NCBI RefSeq assembly: GCF_051014685.1
Contig: NW_027478922.1
Span: 124,001 to 188,000 of the forward strand
Source: Ptiloglossa arizonensis
Lineage: Eukaryota; Arthropoda; Insecta; Hymenoptera; Colletidae
DNA: 64,000 bases
Reading direction: 5' to 3'
This document shows positions 51,401 to 62,400 of the stretch, one piece after another (position 1 is the first letter of the stretch; every line of letters begins with the position of its first letter). The position numbers were made by a program, and so were the translations under genes. The notes under the pieces are model-generated. The model made no database searches, was not told the DNA's origin, and saw only the letters and a program-made list of their open reading frames with translations.

Positions 51401-54400
51401 CGTTGTAGTTATTCGTTTCGAGCATGAGAACTGCGAAAATTTTGGGTTTCTCAAGCGTTGCTTACCTCCAAACTGCCATATCTCGCGAACGGATTGACCA
51501 ATCCGCAAGATTTCTGTTGCATCTGAAAGTAGAAACTCGCCCGATTACAACGGTATGCGTACTTTTCCCCTAGACCGTTCTAGTTATGCTTGTCGAGCAT
51601 CAGAACTGCGAAAATTTTGAGTTTCTCAAGCGTTTCTTCCCTCCAAACTGCCATATCTCGCGAACGGATTGACCAATCCGCAAAATTTCTGTTGCATCTG
51701 AAAGTAGAAACTCGCCCGATTACAACGATATGCGTACTTTTCCCCTAGGCCGTTGTTGTTATTCGTTTCCAGCATGGGAACTGCGATAATTTTGGGTTTC
51801 TCAAGCGGTGTTTACCTACAAACTGCCATATCTCGCGAACGGATTGACTAATCCGCAAAATTTCTGTTGCATCTGAAAGTAGAAACTCGCCCGATAACAA
51901 CGGTATGCGTACTTTTCCCCTAGACCGTTCTAGTTATGCTTGTCGATCATCAGAACTGCGAAAATTTTGAGTTTCTCAAGCGTTTCTTACCTCCAAACTG
52001 CCATATCTCGCGAACGGATTGACCAATCCGCAAAATTTCAGTTGCATCTGAAAGTAGAAACTCGCCCGATTACAACGATATGCGTACTTTTCCCCTAGGC
52101 CGTTGTTGTTATTCGTTTCCAGCATGAGAACTGCGAAAATTTTGGGTTTCTCAAGCGTTGCTTACCTCCAAACTGCCATATCTCGCGAACGGATTGACCA
52201 ATCCGCAAAATTTCTGTTGCATCTGAAAGTAGAAACTCGCCCGATTACAACGGTATGCGTACTTTTCCCCTAGGCCGTTCTGGTTATTCGTTTCGAGCAT
52301 CAGAACTGTGATAATTTTGAGTTTCTCAACCGTTTCTTACCTCCAAACTGCCATATCTCGCGAACGGATTGACCAATCCGCAAAATTTCTGTTGCATCTG
52401 AAAGTAGAAACTCGCCCGATTACAACCGTATGCGTACTTTTCCCCTAGGCCGTTCTAGTTATTCGTTTCGAGCATCAGAACTGCGAAAATTTTGAGTTTC
52501 TCAAGCGTTTCCTACCTCCAAACTGCCATATCTCGCGAATGGATTGACCAATCCGCAAAATTTCTGTTGCATCTGAAAGTAGAAGCTCGCCCGATTACAA
52601 CGGTATGCGTACTTTTCCCCTAGTCCGTTCTAGTTATTCGTTTCGAGCATCAGAACTGCGAAAATATTGAGTTTCTCAAGCGTTTCTTACCTCCAAACTG
52701 CCATATCTCGCGAACGGATTGACTAATCCGCAAAATTTCAGTTGCATCTGAAAGTAGAAACTCGCCCGATTACAACCGTATGCGTACTTTTCCCCTAGGC
52801 CGTTCTAGTTCTCCGTTTCGAGCATCAGAACTGCGAAAATTTTGAGTTTCTCAAGCGTTTCTTACATCCAAACTGCCATATCTCGCGAACGGATTGACCA
52901 ATCTGCAAAATTTTTGTTGCATCTGAAAGTAGAAACTCGCCCGATTACAACTGTATGCGTACTTTTCCCCTCGTCCGTTCTAGTTATTCGTTTCGAGCAT
53001 CAGAACTGCGAAAATTTTGAGTTTCTGAAGCGTTTCTTACCTCCAAACTGCCATATCTCGCGAACGGATTGACCAATCCGCAAAATTTCTGTTGCATCTG
53101 AAAGTAGAAACTCGCCCGATTACAACGGTATCCGTACTTTTCCCCTAGTCCGTTCTAGTTATTCGTTTCGAGCATCAGAACTGCGAAAATTTTGAGTTTC
53201 TCAAGCGTTTCTTACCTCCAAACTGCCATATCTCGCGAACGGATTGACTAATCCGCAAAATTTCTGTTGCATCTGAAAGTAGAAACTCGCCCGATTACAA
53301 CGGTATGCGTACTTTTCCCCTAGGCCGTTCTAGTTATTCGTTTCGAGCATCAGAACTGCGAAAATTTTGAGTTTCTCAAGCGTTTCTTACCTCCAAACTG
53401 CCATATCTCGCGAACGGATTGACCAATCCGCAAAATTTCTGTTGCATCTGAAAGTAGAAACTCGCCCGATTACAACGGTGTGCGTACTTTTCCCCTAGGC
53501 CGTTCTAGTTCTCCGTTTCGAGCATCAGAACTGCGAAAATTTTGAGTTTCTCAAGCGTTTCTTACATCCAAACTGCCATATCTCGCGAACGGATTGACCA
53601 ATCCGCAAAATTTTTGTTGCATCTGAAAGTAGAAACTCGCCCGATTACAACTGTATGCGTACTTTTCCCCTCGTCCGTTCTAGTTATTCGTTTCGAGCAT
53701 CAGAACTGCGAAAATTTTGAGTTTCTGAAGCGTTTCTTTCCTCCAATCTGCCATATCTCGCGAACGGATTAAACAATCCGCAAAATTGCTGTTGCATCTG
53801 AAAGTAGAAACTCGCCCGATTACAACGGTATGCGTACTTTTCCCCTAGGCCGTCCTAGTTAATCGTTTCGAGCATCAGAACTGCGAAAATGTTGAGTTTC
53901 TCAAGCGTTTCTTACATCCAAACTGCCATATCTCGCGAACGGATTGACCAATCCGCAAAATTTCTGTTGCATCTGAAAGTAGAAACTCGCCCGATTACAA
54001 CGATATGCGTACTTTTCCCCTAGGCCGTTGTTGTTATTCGTTTCCATCATGGGAACTGCGAAAATTTTGGGTTTCTCAAGCGTTGCTTACCTCCAAACTG
54101 CCATATCTCGCGAACGGATTGACCAATCCGCAAAATTTCTGTTGCATCTGAAAGTAGAAACTTGCCCGATTACAACTGTATGCGTACTTTTCCCCTAGGC
54201 CGTTGTAGTTATTCGTTTCGAGCATGAGAACTGCGAAAATTTTGGGTTTCTCAAGCGTTGCTTACCTCCAAACTGCCATATCTCGCGAACGGATTGACCA
54301 ATCCGCAAGATTTCTGTTGCATCTGAAAGTAGAAACTCGCCCGATTACAACGGTATGCGTACTTTTCCCCTAGACCGTTCTAGTTATGCTTGTCGAGCAT

Positions 54401-54877
54401 CAGAACTGCGAAAATTTTGAGTTTCTCAAGCGTTTCTTCCCTCCAAACTGCCATATCTCGCGAACGGATTGACTAATCCGCAAAATTTCTGTTGCATCTG
54501 AAAGTAGAAACACGCCCGATTACAACGGTATGCGTACTTTTCCCCTAGACCGTTCTAGTTATTCGTTTCGAGCATCAGAACTGCGAAAATGTTGAGTTTC
54601 TCAAGCGGTGTTTACCTACAAACTGCCATATCTCGCGAACGGATTGACTAATCCGCCAAATTTCTGTTGCATCTGAAAGTAGAAACTCGCCCGATAACAA
54701 CGGTATGCGTACTTTTCCCCTAGACCGTTCTAGTTATGCTTGTCGATCATCAGAACTGCGAAAATTTTGAGTTTCTCAAGCGTTTCTTACCTCCTAACTG
54801 CCATATCTCGCGAACGGATTGACCAATCCGCAAAATTTCAGTTGCATCTGAAAGTAGAAACTCGCCCGATTACAACG
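44292..54877 (+). repeat. Thirty-two-unit (5,600-bp) long-period repeat
   Basis: Bases 44,292-49,277 match 49,892-54,877 at an offset of 5,600 bp. Paired marks are gcgctgcttac (near 44,457 and 50,057), ctgcgataattttggg (near 45,657 and 51,257), aaaatattgag (47,061 and 52,661) and ctcctaactg (49,191 and 54,791). At least five substitutions separate the copies: 46,771/52,371, 47,532/53,132, 48,447/54,047, 48,962/54,562 and 49,057/54,657. The 614 bp between copies (49,278-49,891) do not follow this offset. Bases 49,544-49,802 instead copy 49,019-49,277, three units away, and onward to about 50,050 the sequence follows 54,6-55,1 kb at 29 units. This block is therefore older or more rearranged than the 12-, 14-, 15- and 26-unit blocks. 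Confidence 0.9.
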
Positions 54878-55257
54878 GTATGCGTACTTTTCCCCTAGGC
54901 CGTTCTAGTTATTCGTTTCGAGCATCAGAACTGCGAAAATGTTGAGTTTCTCAAGCGTTTCTTACCTACAAACTGCCATATCTCGCGAACGGATTGACCA
55001 ATCCGCAAAATTTCTGTTGCATCTGAAAGTAGAAACTCGCCCGATTACAACGATATGCGTACTTTTCCCCTAGGCCGTTGTTGTTATTCGTTTCCAGCAT
55101 GAGAACTGCGAAAATTTTGGGTTTCTCAAGCGTTGCTTACCTCCAAACTGCCATATCTCGCGAACGGATTGACCAATCCGCAAAATTTCTGTTGCATCTG
55201 AAAGTAGAAACTCGCCCGATTACAACGGTATGCGTACTTTTCCCCTAGGCCGTTCTG
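54878..55257 (+). repeat. Linking monomers
   Basis: About two units with the aaaatgttgag/cttacctac and gccgttgttgttattcgtttcc classes, closely like 49.8-50.1 kb. I see nothing else in this stretch. Confidence 0.8.
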
Positions 55258-57273
55258 GTTATTCGTTTCGAGCATCAGAACTGTGATAATTTTGAGTTTC
55301 TCAACCGTTTCTTACCTCCAAACTGCCATATCTCGCGAACGGATTGACCAATCCGCAAAATTTCTGTTGCATCTGAAAGTAGAAACTCGCCCGATTACAA
55401 CCGTATGCGTACTTTTCCCCTAGGCCGTTCTAGTTATTCGTTTCGAGCATCAGAACTGCGAAAATTTTGAGTTTCTCAAGCGTTTCCTACCTCCAAACTG
55501 CCATATCTCGCGAATGGATTGACCAATCCGCAAAATTTCTGTTGCATCTGAAAGTAGAAGCTCGCCCGATTACAACGGTATGCGTACTTTTCCCCTAGTC
55601 CGTTCTAGTTATTCGTTTCGAGCATCAGAACTGCGAAAATTTTGAGTTTCTCAAGCGTTTCTTACCTCCAAACTGCCATATCTCGCGAACGGATTGACTA
55701 ATCCGCAAAATTTCAGTTGCATCTGAAAGTAGAAACTCGCCCGATTACAACCGTATGCGTACTTTTCCCCTAGGCCGTTCTAGTTCTCCGTTTCGAGCAT
55801 CAGAACTGCGAAAATTTTGAGTTTCTCAAGCGTTTCTTACATCCAAACTGCCATATCTCGCGAACGGATTGACCAATCTGCAAAATTTTTGTTGCATCTG
55901 AAAATAGAAACTCGCCCGATTACAACTGTATGCGTACTTTTCCCCTCGTCCGTTCTAGTTATTCGTTTCGAGCATCAGAACTGCGAAAATTTTGAGTTTC
56001 TGAAGCGTTTCTTACCTCCAAACTGCCATATCTCGCGAACGGATTGACCAATCCGCAAAATTTCTGTTGCATCTGAAAGTAGAAACTCGCCCGATTACAA
56101 CGGTATGCGTACTTTTCCCCTAGTCCGTTCTAGTTATTCGTTTCGAGCATCAGAACTGCGAAAATTTTGAGTTTCTCAAGCGTTTCTTACCTCCAAACTG
56201 CCATATCTCGCGAACGGATTGACTAATCCGCAAAATTTCTGTTGCATCTGAAAGTAGAAACTCGCCCGATTACAACGGTATGCGTACTTTTCCCCTAGGC
56301 CGTTCTAGTTATTCGTTTCGAGCATCAGAACTGCGAAAATTTTGAGTTTCTCAAGCGTTTCTTACCTCCAAACTGCCATATCTCGCGAACGGATTGACCA
56401 ATCCGCAAAATTTCTGTTGCATCTGAAAGTAGAAACTCGCCCGATTACAACGGTGTGCGTACTTTTCCCCTAGGCCGTTCTGGTTATTCGTTTCGAGCAT
56501 CAGAACTGTGATAATTTTGAGTTTCTCAAGCGTTTCTTACTTCCAAACTGCCATATCTCGCGAACGGATTGACCAATCCGCAAAATTTCTGTTGCATCTG
56601 AAAGTAGAAACTTGCCCGATTACAACTGTATGCGTACTTTTCCCCTAGGCCGTTGTAGTTATTCGTTTCGAGCATGAGAACTGCGAAAATTTTGGGTTTC
56701 TCAAGCGTTGCTTACCTCCAAACTGCCATATCTCGCGAACGGATTGACCAATCTGCAAAATTTCTGCTGCATCTGAAAGTAGAAAGTCGCCCGATTACAA
56801 CGGTATGCGTACTTTTCCCCTAGACCGTTCTAGTTATTCGTTTCGAGCATCAGAACTGCGAAAATTTTGAGTTTCTCAAGCGTTTCTTACCTCCAAACTG
56901 CCATATCTCGCGAACGGATTGACCAATCCGCAAAATTTCTGTTGCATCTGAAAGTAGAAACTCGCCCGTTTACAACGGTATGCGTACTTTTCCCCCATGC
57001 CGTTCTAGTTATTCGTTTCGAGCATCAGAACTGCGAAAATTTTGAGTTTCTCAAGCGTTTCTTACCTCCAAACTGCCATATCTCGCGAACGGATTGACCA
57101 CTCCGCAAAATTTCGGTTGCATCTGAAAGTAGAAACTCGCCCGATTACAACCGTATGCGTACTTTTCCCCTAGAACGTTCTAGTTATGCTTGTCGAACAT
57201 CAGAACTGCGAAAATTTTGAGTTTCTCAAGCGTTTCTTACCTCCAAACTGCCATATCTCGCGAACGGATTGAC
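55258..57273 (+). repeat. Copy of the 39-41 kb segment, 91 units away
   Basis: Bases 55,258-57,273 match 39,333-41,348 at 15,925 bp (91 units). They share the ctccgtttcg unit, cccccatgccg, accactccgc/tttcggttgc and the ctagaacgttctag palindrome. At least four substitutions were noticed: 55,904 (aaaatag), 56,146 (cgagcat versus cgaacat), about 56,186 (cttacc versus gttacc) and 56,754 (atctgc versus atccgc). It shows that segments move far beyond their neighbours within the array. Confidence 0.88.
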
Positions 57274-59430
57274 TAATCCGCAAAATTTCTGTTGCATCTG
57301 AAAGCAGAAACTCGCCCGATTACAACGGTATGCGTACTTTTCCCCTAGGCCGTTCTAGTTATTCGTTTCGAGCATCAGAACTGCGAAAATTTTGAGTTTC
57401 TCAAGCGTTTCTTACCTCCAAACTGCCATATCTCGCGAATGGATTGACCAATCCGCAAAATTTCTGTTGCATCTGAAAGTAGAAGCTCGCCCGATTACAA
57501 CGGTATGCGTACTTTTCCCCTAGTCCGTTCTAGTTATTCGTTTCGAGCATCAGAACTGCGAAAATTTTGAGTTTCTCAAGCGTTTCTTACCTCCAAACTG
57601 CCATATCTCGCGAACGGATTGACTAATCCGCAAAATTTCTGTTGCATCTGAAAGTAGAAACTCGCCCGATTACAACGGTATGCGTACTTTTCCCCTAGGC
57701 TGTTCTAGTTATTCGTTTCGAGCATCAGAACTGCGAAAATGTTGAGTTTCTCAAGCGTTTCTTACATCCAAACTGCCATATCTCGCGAACGGATTGACCA
57801 ATCCGCAAAATTTCTGATGCATCTGAAAGTAGAAACTCGCCCGATTACAACGGTATGCGTACTTTTCCCCTAGGCCGCTCTAGTTATTCGTTTCGAGCAT
57901 CAGAACTGCGAAAATTTTGTGTTTCTCAAGTGTTTCATAATTCCAAACTGCCATATCTCGCGAACGGATTGACCACTCCGCAAAATTTCTGTTGCATCTG
58001 AAAGTAGAAACTCGCCCGATTACAACCGTATGCGTACTTTTCCCCTAGAACGTTCTAGTTATGCTTGTCGAGCATCAGAACTGCGAAAATTTTGAGTTTC
58101 TCAAACGTTTCTTACCTCCAAACTGCCATATCTCGCGAACGGATTGACCAATCCGCAAAATTTCTGTTGCATCTGAAATTAGAAACTCGCCCGATTACAA
58201 CGGTATGCGTACTTTTCCACTAGGCCGTTCTGGTTATTCGTTTCGAGCATCAGAACTGTGATAATTTTGAGTTTCTCAACCGTTTCTTACCTCCAAACTG
58301 CCATATCTCGCGAACGGATTGACCAATCCGCAAAATTTCTGTTGCATCTGAAAGTAGAAAGTCGCCCGATTACAACGGTATGCGTACTTTTCCCCTAGAC
58401 CGTTCTAGTTATTCGTTTCGAGCATCAGAACTGCGAAAATTTTGAGTTTCTCAAGCGTTTCTTACCTCCAAACTGCCATATCTCGCGAACGGATTGACCA
58501 ATCCGCAAAATTTCTGTTGCATCTGAAAGTAGAAACTCGCCCGATTACAACGGTATGCGTACTTTTCCCCTAGTCCGTTCTAGTTATTCGTTTCGAGCAT
58601 CAGAACTGCGAAAATTTTGAGTTTCTCAAGCGTTTCTTACCTCCAAACTGCCATATCTCGCGAACGGATTGACTAATCCGCAAAATTTCTGTTGCATCTG
58701 AAAGTAGAAACTCGCCCGATTACAACGGTATGCGTACTTTTCCCCTAGTCCGTTCTAGTTATTCGTTTCGAGCATCAGAACTGCGAAAATTTTGAGTTTC
58801 TCAAGCGTTTCTTACCTCCAAACTGCCATATCTCGCGAACGGATTGACCAATCCGCAAAATTTCTGTTGCATCTGAAAGCAGAAACTCGCCCGATTACAA
58901 CGGTGTGCGTACTTTTCCCCTAGGCCGTTCTGGTTATTCGTTTCGAGCATCAGAACTGTGATAATTTTGAGTTTCTCAAGCGTTTCTTACTTCCAAACTG
59001 CCATATCTCGCGAACGGATTGACCAATCCGCAAAATTTCTGTTGCATCTGAAAGTAGAAACTTGCCCGATTACAACTGTATGCGTACTTTTCCCCTAGAC
59101 CGTTCTAGTTATTCGTTTCGAGCATCAGAACTGCGAAAATTTTGAGTTTCTCAAACGTTTCTTACCTCCAAACTGCCATATCTCGCGAACAGATTGTCCA
59201 ATCCGCAAAATTTCTGTTGCATCTGAAAGTAGAAACTCGCCCGATTACAACTGTATGCGTACTTTTCCCCTAGTCCGTTCTAGTTATTCGTTTCGAGCAT
59301 CAGAACTGCGAAAATTTTGAGTTTCTGAAGCGTTTCTTACCTCCAAACTGCCATATCTCGCGAACGGATTGACCAATCCGCCAAATTTCTGTTGCATCTG
59401 AAAGTAGAAAGTCGCCCGATTACAACGGTA
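57274..59430 (+). repeat. Variable monomers of the right zone
   Basis: About twelve units without a clear internal long period. Variants include ctgatgcatc with gccgctc, tgtttcataattcc (near 57,937), a ttttccactagg variant near 58,215, ctcaaacg and agattgtcc (near 59,191). The ctagaacgttctag palindrome is present at 58,045-58,058. No gene, RNA gene or mobile element is visible. Confidence 0.85.
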
Positions 59431-62400
59431 TGCGTACTTTTCCCCTAGACCGTTCTAGTTATTCGTTTCGAGCATCAGAACTGCGAAAATTTTGAGTTTC
59501 TCAAGCGTTTCTTACGTCCAAACTGCCATATCTCGCGAACGGATTGACCACTCCGCAAAATTTCTGTTGCATCTGAAAGTAGAAACTCGCCCGATTACAA
59601 CCGTATGCGTACTTTTCCCCTAGAACGTTCTAGTTATGCTTGTCGAGCATCAGAACTGCGAAAATTTTGAGTTTCTCAAGCGTTTCTTACCTCCAAACTG
59701 CCATATCTCGCGAACGGATTGACTAATCCGCAAAATTTCTGTTGCATCTGAAAGTAGAAACACCCCCGATTACAACGGTATGCGTACTTTTCCCCTAGGC
59801 CGTTCTAGTTATTCGTTTCGAGCATCAGAACTGCGAAAATTTTGAGTTTCTCAAGCGTTTCTTACCTCCAAACTGCCATATCTCGCGAATGGATTGACCA
59901 ATCCGCAAAATTTCTGTTGCATCTGAAAGTAGAAGCTCGCCCGATTACAACGGTATGCGTACTTTTCCCCTAGTCCGTTCTAGTTATTCGTTTCGAGCAT
60001 CAGAACTGCGAAAATTTGGAGCTTCTCAAGCGTTTCTTACCTCCAAACTGCCATATCTCGCGAACGGATTGACTAATCCGCAAAATTTCTGTTGCATCTG
60101 AAAGTAGAAACACGCCCGATTACAACGGTATGCGTACTTTTCCCCTAGGCCGTTCTAGTTATTCGTTTCGAGCATCAGAACTGCGAAAATATTGAGTTTC
60201 TCAAGCGTTTCTTACATCCAAACTGCCATATCTCGCGAACGGATTGACCAATCCGCAAAATTTCTGATGCATCTGAAAGTAGAAACTCGCCCGATTACAA
60301 CGGTATGCGTACTTTTCCCCTAGGCCGCTCTAGTTATTCGTTTCGAGCATCAGAACTGCGAAAATTTTGTGTTTCTCAAGTGTTTCATAATTCCAAACTG
60401 CCATATCTCGCGAACGGATTGACCAATCCGCAAAATTTCTGTTGCATCTGAAAGTAGAAACTCGCCCGATTACAACGATATGCGTACTTTTCCCCTAGGC
60501 CGTTCTAGTTATTCGTTTCGAGCATCAGAACTGCGAAAATTTTGAGTTTCTGAAGCGTTTCTTACCTCCAAACTGCCATATCTCGCGAACGGATTGACCA
60601 ATCCGCAAAATTTCTGTTGCATCTGAAAGTAGAAACTCGCCCGATTACGACGGTATGCGTACTTTTCCCCTAGACCGTTCTAGTTATGCTTGTCGATCAT
60701 CAGAACTGTGATAATTTTGAGTTTCTCAACCGTTTCTTACCTCCAAACTGCCATATCTCGCGCACGGATTGACCAATCCGCAAAATTTCTGTTGCATCTG
60801 AAAGTAGAAAGTCGCCCGATTACAACGGTGTGCGTACTTTTCCCCTAGACCGTTCTAGTTATTCGTTTCGAGCATCAGAACTGCGAAAATTTTGAGTTTC
60901 TCAAGCGTTTCTTACGTCCAAACTGCCATATCTCGCGAACGGATTGACCACTCCGCAAAATTTCTGTTGCATCTGAAAGTAGAAACTCGCCCGATTACAA
61001 CCGTATGCGTACTTTTCCCCTAGAACGTTCTAGTTATGCTTGTCGAGCATCAGAACTGCGAAAATTTTGAGTTTCTCAAGCGTTTCTTACCTCCAAACTG
61101 CCATATCTCGCGAACGGATTGACTAATCCGCAAAATTTCTGTTGCATCTGAAAGTAGAAACACCCCCGATTACAACGGTATGCGTACTTTTCCCCTAGGC
61201 CGTTCTAGTTATTCGTTTCGAGCATCAGAACTGCGAAAATTTTGAGTTTCTCAAGCGTTTCTTACCTCCAAACTGCCATATCTCGCGAATGGATTGACCA
61301 ATCCGCAAAATTTCTGTTGCATCTGAAAGTAGAAGCTCGCCCGATTACAACGGTATGCGTACTTTTCCCCTAGTCCGTTCTAGTTATTCGTTTCGAGCAT
61401 CAGAACTGCGAAAAATTTGTGTTTCTCAAGTGTTTCATAATTCCAAACTGCCATATCTCGCGAACGGATTGACCAATCCGCAAAATTTCTGTTGCATCTG
61501 AAAGTAGAAACTCGCCCGATTACAACGATATGCGTACTTTTCCCCTAGGCCGTTCTAGTTATTCGTTTCGAGCATCAGAACTGCGAAAATTTTGAGTTTC
61601 TGAAGCGTTTCTTACCTCCAAACTGCCATATCTCGCGAACGGATTGACCAATCCGCAAAATTTCTGATGCATCTGAAAGTAGAAACTCGCCCGATTACAA
61701 CGGTATGCGTACTTTTCCCCTAGGCCGCTCTAGTTATTCGTTTCGAGCATCAGAACTGCGAAAATTTTGTGTTTCTCAAGTGTTTCATAATTCCAAACTG
61801 CCATATCTCGCGAACGGATTGACCAATCCGCAAAATTTCTGTTGCATCTGAAAGTAGAAACTCGCCCGATTACAACGATATGCGTACTTTTCCCCTAGGC
61901 CGTTCTAGTTATTCGTTTCGAGCATCAGAACTGCGAAAATTTTGAGTTTCTGAAGCGTTTCTTACCTCCAAACTGCCATATCTCGCGAACGGATTGACCA
62001 ATCCGCAAAATTTCTGTTGCATCTGAAAGTAGAAACTCGCCCGATTACGACGGTATGCGTACTTTTCCCCTAGACCGTTCTAGTTATGCTTGTCGATCAT
62101 CAGAACTGTGATAATTTTGAGTTTCTCAACCGTTTCTTACCTCCAAACTGCCATATCTCGCGCACGGATTGACCAATCCGCAAAATTTCTGTTGCATCTG
62201 AAAGTAGAAAGTCGCCCGATTACAACGGTGTGCGTACTTTTCCCCTAGACCGTTCTAGTTATTCGTTTCGAGCATCAGAACTGCGAAAATTTTGAGTTTC
62301 TCAAGCGTTTCTTACGTCCAAACTGCCATATCTCGCGAACGGATTGACCACTCCGCAAAATTTCTGTTGCATCTGAAAGTAGAAACTCGACCGATTACAA

